Part shown: positions 25,386 through 33,529 of the stretch, piece after piece
Layout: the number at the start of each line of letters is the position of its first letter
Numbering within the stretch: the first letter of the stretch is position 1
Assembly (NCBI RefSeq): GCF_024599655.1
Contig: NZ_CP102247.1
Location: forward strand, 2,294,001 to 2,358,000
Length of the DNA: 64,000 nucleotides
Direction of reading: 5' to 3'
DNA from: Enterobacter asburiae
GTDB taxonomy: Bacteria > Pseudomonadota > Gammaproteobacteria > Enterobacterales > Enterobacteriaceae
Translations under genes and position numbers: made by a program
Notes under the pieces: generated by a model
What the model was told of the DNA's origin: nothing
Seen by the model: only the letters and a program-made list of their open reading frames with translations
Databases searched by the model: none

Positions 25386-27485
25386 ATGCCCCGACCCATC
25401 CCTCTCGAACGTTATCGCAACATCGGTATCTCCGCGCATATCGATGCCGGTAAAACCACCACCACTGAGCGCATCCTGTTTTATACCGGGATGAGCCACA
25501 AGCTGGGTGAAGTACACGATGGCGCGGCAACCACTGACTGGATGGCGCAGGAGCAAGAGCGCGGGATCACGATTACCTCCGCGGCAGTCAGCTGCTTTTG
25601 GCCGGGTATGGACAGAGGCTATGAGCCGCACCGGATCAACATCATCGACACCCCGGGGCACGTGGATTTCACCATTGAAGTGGAACGTTCTATGCGCGTA
25701 CTCGACGGTGCCGTGATGGTGTATGACTCCGTGGGCGGCGTGCAGCCGCAGTCGGAAACCGTCTGGCGTCAAGCCAATAAATATCACGTTCCGCGACTGG
25801 CCTTCGTCAACAAAATGGACCGTCCGGGCGCTGATTTCTTCCGCGTCGTACGGATGATGCAGGAACGCCTGAAGGCCAATCCGGTACCGATTGTCATCCC
25901 GGTGGGTGCCGAAGATCATTTCACCGGCGTGGTGGACCTCATCAAGATGCGCACCATTCTGTGGGACGATGCGACGCAGGGTATGGTATTTACCTATGCG
26001 CCCGTGCCGGACGATTTGGTCAGCACTGCCCGGGAATGGCGGGAGAAAATGGTCTCTGCGGCGGCGGAAGCCAGCGACGATCTGATGGATAAATACCTGG
26101 AGACGGGCGATCTCGACGAAGCGGAAATCATCAGGGGTCTGCGTATTCGCACCATCTCGGGCGAAATCCAGCCGATGCTGTGCGGCAGCGCGTTCAAGAA
26201 TAAAGGCGTACAGCGCATGCTCGATGCGGTGATTGAGCTCATGCCGTCGCCGCTGGACGTGCCGGCCATTGATGGCGTGGATGAAAAAGGCCAGCACGCG
26301 GAGCGTCATCCAAGCGATGATGAGCCGTTCTCCGCCCTGGCGTTCAAGCTGATGAGCGACCCGTACGTCGGTCAACTGACCTTTATCCGCGTGTACTCTG
26401 GCGTGCTGCGCAAAGGCGACGCGGTGTACAACCCGGTGAAAGGGAAGAAAGAGCGTATCGGGCGTATCGTGCTGATGCACGCCAACGATCGCCACGAGGT
26501 GGACGAACTGCGCGCCGGGGATATCGCGGCCTGCGTGGGGCTGAAAGATGTCACGACCGGCGACACGCTGACCGACCCTAATGCCGTCATCACGCTTGAA
26601 CGCATGGAGTTCCCGGATCCGGTTATCTCGCTGGCGATCGAGCCGAAAACCAAGGCCGATCAGGAGAAAATGGGGATTGCCTTGCAGCGTCTGGCGGCGG
26701 AAGATCCGTCTTTCCGCCTGCATACTGACGAAGAGTCCGGTCAGACCATTATCTCCGGAATGGGGGAGCTACACCTCGAGATTATCGTTGATCGCATGAA
26801 ACGTGAGTTTGGCGTCGAGGCGAACATCGGTCGCCCGCAGGTGACCTACCGTGAAACCCTGCGTAAAACGGTGAAGGATATCGAAGGCAAATTTGTCCGT
26901 CAGTCCGGCGGTAAAGGGCAGTACGGCCATGTGGTGCTGAGCCTGGAGCCGCTGGAGCCTGGAAGTGGTTTTAAATTTGAAGATGCCACCAAGGGCGGCG
27001 TGGTACCGCGGGAGTATATCCCGTCCGTTGAGAAAGGGCTGCGGGAAGCGATGAACAGCGGCGTGCTGGCGGGTTATCCGGTCGTCGATGTCAAAGCGAC
27101 GCTGACGTTTGGCTCGTATCACGACGTTGACTCCTCGGAGATGGCGTTCCGCATGGCGGCGATCCTCGGCTTCAAAGAGGGCGCCCGCAGGGCGGAGCCG
27201 GTGATTCTTGAGCCGATCATGCACGTGGAGGTGGAAACACCGGAAGAGTACGCCGGTAACATTATGGGCGATCTCTCTTCCCGCCGCGGCATGGTGCAGG
27301 GGATGGCCGAGCAGTACGGAAGCCAGATTATTCGTGCTGACGTGCCGCTCGCAGAGATGTTTGGTTATGCCACGACATTGCGCTCGATGTCGCAGGGTCG
27401 CGCGACGTATACGATGGAGTTCCATCATTTTGCGGAAGCACCGCGGAATGTTGCGGATGAGATTATTGCGCGTCGTGCGAAGTAA
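25386..27485 (+). CDS. fusA: Elongation factor G paralogue
   Basis: A 699-residue translational GTPase with the full five-domain EF-G layout. Motifs are AHIDAGKT (17-24), DTPGHVDF with the catalytic His92, NKMD (142-145) and GSAFKNKG. The domain IV landmarks SGGKGQYGHVV and FGSYHDVDSSE are intact, so it should be able to promote translocation. It is not the housekeeping fusA: there is no rpsL, rpsG or tuf gene nearby, and the sequence differs from E. coli EF-G at many sites outside the motifs. It stands alone, divergent from an ArsR-like repressor, which suggests conditional expression. It is not a TetM/TypA/LepA-type factor, because EF-G-specific domains are present along the whole length. 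Confidence 0.9.
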   Translation: MPRPIPLERYRNIGISAHIDAGKTTTTERILFYTGMSHKLGEVHDGAATTDWMAQEQERGITITSAAVSCFWPGMDRGYEPHRINIIDTPGHVDFTIEVERSMRVLDGAVMVYDSVGGVQPQSETVWRQANKYHVPRLAFVNKMDRPGADFFRVVRMMQERLKANPVPIVIPVGAEDHFTGVVDLIKMRTILWDDATQGMVFTYAPVPDDLVSTAREWREKMVSAAAEASDDLMDKYLETGDLDEAEIIRGLRIRTISGEIQPMLCGSAFKNKGVQRMLDAVIELMPSPLDVPAIDGVDEKGQHAERHPSDDEPFSALAFKLMSDPYVGQLTFIRVYSGVLRKGDAVYNPVKGKKERIGRIVLMHANDRHEVDELRAGDIAACVGLKDVTTGDTLTDPNAVITLERMEFPDPVISLAIEPKTKADQEKMGIALQRLAAEDPSFRLHTDEESGQTIISGMGELHLEIIVDRMKREFGVEANIGRPQVTYRETLRKTVKDIEGKFVRQSGGKGQYGHVVLSLEPLEPGSGFKFEDATKGGVVPREYIPSVEKGLREAMNSGVLAGYPVVDVKATLTFGSYHDVDSSEMAFRMAAILGFKEGARRAEPVILEPIMHVEVETPEEYAGNIMGDLSSRRGMVQGMAEQYGSQIIRADVPLAEMFGYATTLRSMSQGRATYTMEFHHFAEAPRNVADEIIARRAK

Positions 27486-27493
27486 TACGGTCA

Positions 27494-27519
27494 CCCTCTC
27501 CCAATAGGGGGAGGGTTTT
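27494..27519. terminator. Terminator between EF-G paralogue and yddH
   Basis: CCCTCTCCC and GGGGGAGGG (one wobble pair) form a 9-bp stem with loop AATA, then TTTT. It lies 8 bp after the EF-G stop and between convergent genes. Confidence 0.8.
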
Positions 27520-27520
27520 C

Positions 27521-28093
27521 TCAATCCAACGCCTTCACCATCTTCCCGCTCGCCACAAACGTCCCGGCCCCAAGATGATGCAGGGTATTCAGCTTATCCT
27601 CGTCAAACTGCCAGCGTCCGGCGACAAACGTGCGTTCATCGGCTGCCGCTGAAACCACTTCCCCAAACAGCGTGTCGTATTTTTCTGCCGCGGAGGTGAC
27701 GGGTAATAACCGACACTCCATCCATGCCAGACATTTTTCTTCAATCACCGGCAGGCCAAGTTCAGGACCGTTCACGACCGGGATCCCGTAGCAGTTGAAT
27801 TTGTCTTCATCGCGCCCGCTGACGCTACCGACCGCGTATGTCCAGTTGGCCGCCGCCACACCGGGGATGACGATGCCAAATTTCCCGCTGCGTTCAATCA
27901 GCTCACGTGACCAGGTACTTTTATCTACTACTATTGCGATACGCGGCGGCTCAAACTCAACGGGCATTGACCAAGCGGCGGCCATCACGTTGCGTCTGTC
28001 GAGGCTTTCATCCCGACTGGTGATAAGCACAGTAGGGCCGTGGTTCAGCAGACGGCTGGCGTGACGTAATTCAACAGGGCGAAAGTGGCTCAT
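27521..28093 (-). CDS. yddH: Flavin reductase-like protein YddH
   Basis: A 190-residue flavin-binding split-barrel protein, orthologous by position and length to E. coli YddH, which is also divergent from nhoA. The segment RRNVMAAAWSMPVEFEPPRIAIVVD is the FMN-contacting part of the family, here with LITSRDE before it. Such proteins reduce or bind FMN. It could in principle supply reduced flavin to the monooxygenases at 8.9-12.3 kb, but nothing in the arrangement links them. Confidence 0.85.
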   Translation of the reverse strand: MSHFRPVELRHASRLLNHGPTVLITSRDESLDRRNVMAAAWSMPVEFEPPRIAIVVDKSTWSRELIERSGKFGIVIPGVAAANWTYAVGSVSGRDEDKFNCYGIPVVNGPELGLPVIEEKCLAWMECRLLPVTSAAEKYDTLFGEVVSAAADERTFVAGRWQFDEDKLNTLHHLGAGTFVASGKMVKALD

Positions 28094-28201
28094 AGGATCT
28101 CCTCATCTACACCGATGAGTATGACGAAAAAGCACGGAAATCAAAGTGAGTGCGTAAAATTAGTTTATAAACAGAACATCACAATCAAAGGAAACTGATT
28201 C

Positions 28202-29047
28202 ATGTCCCCATTCCTGACCGCCTATTTCGCCCGCATCGGCTGGACGCAACCGACACGAGTGGATATCGACACCCTGTGCACGCTGCATTTACATCACAAC
28301 TGTGCGATCCCTTTTGAGAATATTGATGTCGTTCTGCCGCGCGAAATCCAGCTTGACGATCGGTGTCTGGTCGACAAGCTGGTCACCGCACGTCGCGGAG
28401 GGTACTGCTTTGAGCAAAACGGCCTGTTCGAACGCGTATTGCGCGAGGTCGGGTTTACGGTGCGTAGCGTGCTGGGACGCGTGGTATTAGCGAGTCCGCC
28501 GCAAATGCCCCCGCGCACGCATCGCCTGCTGCTGGTGGAGCTTAACGGTGAGCGCTGGATAGCCGATGTCGGGTTTGGCGGCCAGACGCTGACGGCGCCG
28601 ATTCGTCTGCTCGCTAATGAAGAACAAGAGACGCCGCACGGGCTGTATCGACTGCTGAGCGAGGGGAACGACTGGGTGTTGCAGTTCCGTCACCACGAGC
28701 ACTGGCAGTCGATGTATCAGTTTGACCTCACAACGCAGTATTTCAGTGATTACGTGATGGGGAATTTCTGGTCGGCGCACTGGCCGCAGTCGCATTTCCG
28801 TCATCATCTGTTGATGTGTCGCCATCTGCCTGACGGCGGCAAGCTGACGCTGACTAACTTTAACTTTACCCACTGGCAGAATGGCCATGTGGAGGAGCAG
28901 ATCCACCTTCCGGATGCAAAGGCGCTTTACCAGCTGATGCAGGAACGCTTTGGACTGGGTGTTGACGATGCAAAACACGGATTTTCACTGGCGGAGCTGA
29001 CAGCGGTAATGGCGGGCTTTGATACACATCCTCAGGCCGGGAAATAA
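28202..29047 (+). CDS. nhoA: Arylamine N-acetyltransferase NhoA
   Basis: A 281-residue NAT enzyme that transfers acetyl from acetyl-CoA to arylamines, N-hydroxyarylamines and hydrazines. The catalytic triad is complete: Cys69 in RRGGYCFEQN, His107 in RTHRLLL and Asp122 in WIADVGFGG. Length and position (divergent from yddH) match E. coli. It ends in a terminator shared with the convergent LysR gene. Confidence 0.93.
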   Translation: MSPFLTAYFARIGWTQPTRVDIDTLCTLHLHHNCAIPFENIDVVLPREIQLDDRCLVDKLVTARRGGYCFEQNGLFERVLREVGFTVRSVLGRVVLASPPQMPPRTHRLLLVELNGERWIADVGFGGQTLTAPIRLLANEEQETPHGLYRLLSEGNDWVLQFRHHEHWQSMYQFDLTTQYFSDYVMGNFWSAHWPQSHFRHHLLMCRHLPDGGKLTLTNFNFTHWQNGHVEEQIHLPDAKALYQLMQERFGLGVDDAKHGFSLAELTAVMAGFDTHPQAGK

Positions 29048-29052
29048 TGCGC

Positions 29053-29072
29053 AAAGGGGCACAGGCCCCTTT
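29053..29072. terminator. Hairpin between nhoA and the convergent LysR gene
   Basis: AAAGGGGC and GCCCCTTT form an 8-bp stem with loop ACAG, 6 bp after the nhoA stop and 13 bp before the LysR stop. A bidirectional terminator is likely. Confidence 0.75.
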
Positions 29073-29084
29073 AACATTCGAGGG

Positions 29085-30014
29085 TTATAGCTGAGTAAAC
29101 TTGCCGATCCAGGGGCTGTTGTTTTCGCCAGACCAAAGTTGAACAAGCATCTCTCTGAATTTTTCCGCAGCCGGGCTGAGCGGCGTTTCGCGGCGCTGCA
29201 CGAGGCCCAGCGTTCGTCGTATCACGGGTTCAATCAGCGGACGGCTGACAAGGACATGATGTTCGTCGGTCGGCATCGCCAGGCTGGGAACAACAGACAC
29301 GCCAAGACCCGCTTCCACCATCCCCAGCGACGTTGACAGATGGCGCACTTCATAAAACCAGTTCGGTTTCCAGGCCATTTTCTCGAACGCCTGATCGATA
29401 AGCGATCGGTTCCCGCTGGAGCGCCTCACTCCAATCAGCTTCATGCCCGCCAGATCGTCCCATGTCACCAGCGGTTTTTTCGCCAACTCGTTGTCCCGTC
29501 GGCATGCCAGAACAAAGGGTTCATTCACCAGCGGGGCAAAATCGATATTAGGATGTGTGACGTTTATCATATTTATGCCGAAATCTGCGTCGCCATTTAA
29601 CACCGCTTCGAGACAATCGCTGGCACTGTGCTCAAGTATGCGGATACGGATGTTTGGGTAGTCATTGTTATAATCTCGTATCACTGAAGGCAGAAAATAG
29701 AACGCGGCGGTAGGGATACAGGAAACGGTAATCACCCCTGCCTGATGCGTCGCCATCTCTTTAATACTCAGGATCGCGCTTTCATAAAAATCGATTAAAT
29801 TCTTTGCCTTAGGTAAAAATTCCCTTCCCACGGTTGTGAGCTTGACGCTGCGCGTGGACCGTTCAAACAGTGTGGTCCCCAGGCTCTCTTCGAGCTTCTG
29901 AATTCTGCGTGTTAAAGCCGGTTGTGAAATATGAAGAAATTGCGACGATTTTGTAAAACATCCGATTTCTGCAATTTTTACAAACGCTTGTATTCCCTGT
30001 AATTCATGCTGCAT
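29085..30014 (-). CDS. LysR regulator divergent from the tricarboxylate/citrate lyase cluster
   Basis: A 309-residue LysR-type activator. The winged helix has GCFTKSSQFLHISQPALTRRIQKLEESLG, followed by the effector-binding domain with ISCIPTAAFYFLP-like start of lobe 1. It is divergent from the twelve-gene run beginning at 30169, with a perfect inverted repeat carrying T-N11-A in between. E. coli ybhD has the same relation to ybhH. It is therefore the likely activator of the cluster, responding to a tricarboxylate. The classical citrate sensor pair CitAB is absent from this locus. Confidence 0.87.
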   Translation of the reverse strand: MQHELQGIQAFVKIAEIGCFTKSSQFLHISQPALTRRIQKLEESLGTTLFERSTRSVKLTTVGREFLPKAKNLIDFYESAILSIKEMATHQAGVITVSCIPTAAFYFLPSVIRDYNNDYPNIRIRILEHSASDCLEAVLNGDADFGINMINVTHPNIDFAPLVNEPFVLACRRDNELAKKPLVTWDDLAGMKLIGVRRSSGNRSLIDQAFEKMAWKPNWFYEVRHLSTSLGMVEAGLGVSVVPSLAMPTDEHHVLVSRPLIEPVIRRTLGLVQRRETPLSPAAEKFREMLVQLWSGENNSPWIGKFTQL

Positions 30015-30062
30015 ATCCGCACCTGATTATTGTTTTCCTATAACCACGATAACGCAAGGGCT

Positions 30063-30085
30063 ATTAATACGTAAAGCGTATTAAT
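30063..30085. promoter_or_regulatory. LysR operator: perfect 9-bp inverted repeat with T-N11-A core
   Basis: ATTAATACG-N5-CGTATTAAT is perfectly symmetrical and contains a T-N11-A LysR box at its centre. It lies 49 bp upstream of the LysR start and 84 bp upstream of the first cluster gene. A further copy of the half-site CGTATTAAT occurs at 30186-30194, inside the first codons of the isomerase gene. That placement suits an activator that can bind both an upstream and an internal site. Confidence 0.75.
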
Positions 30086-30168
30086 CCTGCTTTTTTTGAC
30101 ATTAGAGTTATCAACGGGAGTGTGAAAACCTTATTGCGTTCCTGATAAACGCGAAATGAGAAAAAGAC

Positions 30169-31257
30169 ATGTTAAAGATCCCTTGCGTATTAATGCGTGG
30201 CGGTACCTCAAAAGGCCCGGTCATTCTGGCCAGCGATCTGCCTGCGGAAACCGAAGCGCGTGACGCGGTTTTACTCAGCCTGATGGGCGCAGGCCACGAA
30301 CTCGAAATTGACGGCATTGGCGGTGGAAGCCCGCAAACCAGTAAGGTGGCGATCGTCAGTGCTTCCGACAGCCCGGACGCGGATGTGGATTACTTATTCG
30401 CCCAGGTGATGGTGAACGAACGTCGCGTCGATACCACGCCAAACTGCGGCAATATGCTCTGTGCCGTCGGCCCCTTTGCCATTGAAAAAGGGCTGGTGAA
30501 GGCGCAAAGCCCGGTGACGACGGTGCGTATCCGCAATCTCAACACCGGAACGCTGGTCGACGCAGAAGTGCAAACGCCTGATTATCGCGTCGTGTATGAA
30601 GGCGATACCCAGATCGACGGTGTGCCGGGTACAGCAGCACCGATTGGCTTAACCTTCCTGAATTCTGCGGGGTCGAAAACCGGGAAACTGCTGCCAACGG
30701 ACAGCGTGACAAACGTGTTCGACGGTATCGAAGTTACCTGTATTGATATGGCGATGCCGATGGTCCTGATTGACGCTTCGGCGCTGGGCAAAACAGGCGG
30801 AGAGTCACCGGCAGAATTAGATGGCGACAGGGCGTTTAAGGAAAGGCTGGAGAACCTGCGCCGTCAGGCTGGCGCGGCGATGGGGTTAGGGGACGTGTCC
30901 AACAAAGTGATCCCTAAACCGGTCCTTCTTAGCCGGGCGCGTAACGGCGGAACGCTACAGGTACGTTATTTCATGCCGCATACCTGCCATAAATCACTGG
31001 CGATTACCGGCTCGATTGGTATCTCAACCGCGACGCTTATTGAAGGCTCCGTCGCCGCTAAAATTGTTGCCGACCGTCCAAAGGAGCGCTTTACCAACAT
31101 TATTGATATTGAACACCCCAGTGGAAAAATATCCGTATCGTTGCTGAGGGACGGAAATAATATCGAAAATACCCGGGCAGCGGTTATTCGCACGTCACGA
31201 AAATTATTTGAAGGCGTCGTTTGCGTGCCAGTAAAAATGCTCTCTGAAGTTGATTAA
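30169..31257 (+). CDS. PrpF/YbhH-family aconitate-type isomerase
   Basis: A 362-residue protein of the PrpF (DUF453) family, diaminopimelate-epimerase fold. It matches E. coli YbhH along its length: MRGGTSKG (9-16), EIDGIGGGSPQTSKVAI with the probable catalytic Lys59, and VDTTPNCGNML with Cys93. Characterised relatives catalyse allylic isomerisation or tautomerisation of tricarboxylates: PrpF (2-methyl-aconitate, also trans-aconitate) and LigU/GalD (4-oxalomesaconate). In a cluster with an aconitase and citrate lyase, trans- to cis-aconitate isomerisation is the simplest proposal. First gene of the run, 154 bp from the divergent LysR start. Confidence 0.85.
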   Translation: MLKIPCVLMRGGTSKGPVILASDLPAETEARDAVLLSLMGAGHELEIDGIGGGSPQTSKVAIVSASDSPDADVDYLFAQVMVNERRVDTTPNCGNMLCAVGPFAIEKGLVKAQSPVTTVRIRNLNTGTLVDAEVQTPDYRVVYEGDTQIDGVPGTAAPIGLTFLNSAGSKTGKLLPTDSVTNVFDGIEVTCIDMAMPMVLIDASALGKTGGESPAELDGDRAFKERLENLRRQAGAAMGLGDVSNKVIPKPVLLSRARNGGTLQVRYFMPHTCHKSLAITGSIGISTATLIEGSVAAKIVADRPKERFTNIIDIEHPSGKISVSLLRDGNNIENTRAAVIRTSRKLFEGVVCVPVKMLSEVD

Positions 31258-31331
31258 GTAAAGTCTTAACTAAAAAGCTATCCATCTCACAAAAATATAT
31301 TCTGTACCTTAACTATAATACTGAGGTTATT

Positions 31332-32576
31332 ATGGCGTTAACGCATGCTAACAATACCCTGAAAGCCCCCGATCCGGTCAAAGCCAGCGCGCATATTCGC
31401 GTGATTCTGGCCCTGGCATTATCCGGGCTTGCGGAACTAGCTTCGTTGTTTTTTATTCAGCCGCTGCTCCCGACGCTCGCTGTGGAATATAATGTTCCGG
31501 TCAGTCAGGTGAGTATTATCTTATCCGCAGAAACGGCGTTGCTGGCAATTGGGCTGCTGTTTACCGGGACGTTATCCGACCACTATGGCAGAAAGCGGTT
31601 AATTATCGTCTCCCTCCTGCTGGGCGGCATTCTGACGCTGCTCTGCCCGCTGGTGGAATCCTGGGCGATGCTGGTGGCGCTGCGTGCGGTGATTGGTCTG
31701 GCGCTGAGCGGCATCGCGGCGGCGGCAACCGCCTACATCAGTGAAGAGGTCGCCCCGGTGGCGGCAGGCATCGTAACGGGATATTTTGTCTTTGGTAACT
31801 CGATGGGCGGTATGTCCGGGCGTATTGTTGCCAGCCAGCTTATCGATCACGTTTCCATCAATGTCATCTTTTACGGGTTTGCGGTCAGCCTAATTGCGGT
31901 TGCCATTCTGGTGAAGTTCCTGCTGCCGGAATCGAAGAACTTCACGCCTACGCAGAGTCTGAACGTGATGCGCATGGTAAAAGGGGCGGCATCGCATTTC
32001 AAAAACAAAAATCTGGCGCTGGCGTTTGTTATCAGCTTCATTATTTTCGGCGCATTTACTTCACTTTATAACTATCTGGCTTTCTTCCTGAAAGGCGAGC
32101 CGTTCCATATTTCACCGGCAAACGCGGGTCTGCTCTCATTTAGCTTCGCCCTGAGTTTCTTTACCGCTCCGCAGGCAGGTCGCTTATCGGCGAAATTTGG
32201 CGCCATGAAAGTCCTGCGCGTGCTGTTCCTGATAATGGCCTTAGGGATGCTGCTGACGCTGACGTCAAATGTCGTCACCTTTATTGTTGGGGCTGTGATT
32301 TTTACCGGCTGTTTCTTCGGCTGCCACTCTATCGGTTTAAGCTGGGTCAGTAAAAACGCAACGCATGCAAGAGGCCAGGCCGTCGCACTCTATTTATTCT
32401 TCTACTACATGGGCGGTTCGGTTATTGGATTTATTAACGGTTTCGTCTTCCACTCAATGGGCTGGCAGGGAATGACCGGATTTATTCTGGCATTACTGGG
32501 CGTGGGCGTTGTGGTGGCAACGTATCTGGCATCCGGCAATAAACCGGTACTGGTTCCAGCGCAGTCAGCTGAATAA
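31332..32576 (+). CDS. MFS transporter (YnfM-like) in the tricarboxylate cluster
   Basis: A 414-residue inner-membrane transporter with about 12 helices. The MFS motif after helix 2 is GTLSDHYGRKRLI, and YISEEVAP with GYFVFGNSMGGMSG is typical of the YnfM branch. It lies 74 bp after the isomerase gene. A carboxylate or an associated metabolite is the likely cargo; the direction is unknown. A second transporter of another family closes the cluster, so one may import the substrate and the other exchange a product. Confidence 0.85.
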   Translation: MALTHANNTLKAPDPVKASAHIRVILALALSGLAELASLFFIQPLLPTLAVEYNVPVSQVSIILSAETALLAIGLLFTGTLSDHYGRKRLIIVSLLLGGILTLLCPLVESWAMLVALRAVIGLALSGIAAAATAYISEEVAPVAAGIVTGYFVFGNSMGGMSGRIVASQLIDHVSINVIFYGFAVSLIAVAILVKFLLPESKNFTPTQSLNVMRMVKGAASHFKNKNLALAFVISFIIFGAFTSLYNYLAFFLKGEPFHISPANAGLLSFSFALSFFTAPQAGRLSAKFGAMKVLRVLFLIMALGMLLTLTSNVVTFIVGAVIFTGCFFGCHSIGLSWVSKNATHARGQAVALYLFFYYMGGSVIGFINGFVFHSMGWQGMTGFILALLGVGVVVATYLASGNKPVLVPAQSAE

Positions 32577-32588
32577 ATAGCATGGCAA

Positions 32589-32616
32589 TGTGTTCACGCC
32601 TCGGGGCGTGAACACA
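32589..32616 (+). other. Perfect 12-bp hairpin inside the tricarboxylate operon
   Basis: TGTGTTCACGCC and GGCGTGAACACA enclose a TCGG loop, midway in the 71-bp gap between the MFS and FAH genes. No T run follows, so simple termination is unlikely. It may be an RNA processing or stability element that sets different levels for the genes on either side, or a protein-binding palindrome. Confidence 0.7.
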
Positions 32617-32647
32617 GAATGAGCACGTCTATCAAACGGGTATTATT

Positions 32648-33511
32648 ATGAAATTAGCAAGTTATATTCATCAGGGCCGTAAAAGCTACGGGATTTATAC
32701 ACAGTCCGGCATTATCGATCTGGGTAATAAAATCGGCCATCACTATGCGACTTTAAAAGACCTTCTGCAATGGGATGCAGTTGACGTCGCCAGGCAATAT
32801 GACAATTGCCCTGTGGATATGATGCCTGAAGACATTACCTTCCTGCCCGTGATTGAAGAGCCGGGAAAGATTTTCTGCGTTGGGATGAATTACGCTGAAA
32901 AAAGAAAAGAATTTGCCGAGACGAATAATGCCCCCACGCTGTTTATCCGCTTTCCTGATTCCCAAACCGGACATGCGCGGCCGGTTTTAAAACCGGTTCT
33001 CTCCAGCGAGTTTGATTACGAAGGCGAGCTGGCCGTGATCATCGGTAAACCCGGCACCCGAATTGACGTCGAAAACGCACTCAGCCACGTCGCGGGCTAC
33101 AGCTGCTACATGGATGGTTCCGTCCGCGACTGGCAGCACGCCTGGTTCACCGCCGGTAAAAACTGGAAGCAAACCGGTGCCTTCGGCCCGTATATGACCT
33201 CGGCGGATGAGATCCCCGATCCTCACGCGTTGACCATCCACACCTGGCTGAACGGCATGCTGGTTCAGAATGACTCCACCGGCAGCATGATCCACAAAGT
33301 GGCGGATCTCATTGCCTATATCAGTACGTTCACCTCCCTTAGCGCAGGGGACGTCATCATTACCGGCTCGCCCGGCGGCGTCGGGAAAAAACGTAATCCG
33401 CCTCTGTTTATGCGCGATGGCGATCGCGTCGAAGTTGAAATCGAAAACATTGGCCGCCTGATGAACACCATCGTGGAAACGCAACCCCAGCAGCAAGAAT
33501 TAACCGTCTAG
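32648..33511 (+). CDS. Fumarylacetoacetate hydrolase-fold protein (FAHD1-like)
   Basis: A 287-residue FAH-superfamily enzyme. The divalent metal ligands are Glu125 and Glu127 in FDYEGELAV and Asp156 in CYMDGSV. Related enzymes include FAHD1 (oxaloacetate decarboxylase), FAHD2/YcgM (oxaloacetate keto-enol tautomerase) and diketo acid hydrolases. Citrate lyase, encoded next door, makes oxaloacetate, so a decarboxylase or tautomerase acting on oxaloacetate is the best guess. No oadGAB sodium-pump decarboxylase, the usual partner of fermentative citrate lyase, is present here. The ribosome site is weak and lies after the hairpin at 32589. Confidence 0.82.
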   Translation: MKLASYIHQGRKSYGIYTQSGIIDLGNKIGHHYATLKDLLQWDAVDVARQYDNCPVDMMPEDITFLPVIEEPGKIFCVGMNYAEKRKEFAETNNAPTLFIRFPDSQTGHARPVLKPVLSSEFDYEGELAVIIGKPGTRIDVENALSHVAGYSCYMDGSVRDWQHAWFTAGKNWKQTGAFGPYMTSADEIPDPHALTIHTWLNGMLVQNDSTGSMIHKVADLIAYISTFTSLSAGDVIITGSPGGVGKKRNPPLFMRDGDRVEVEIENIGRLMNTIVETQPQQQELTV

Positions 33512-33529
33512 ACGCTCAGGAGAGAGACG

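Noticed and set aside
25386..27485. EF-G paralogue as a tetracycline ribosomal protection protein
   Set aside because: It aligns with EF-G itself through all domains, including EF-G-specific loops, and not with the TetM/TetO group.
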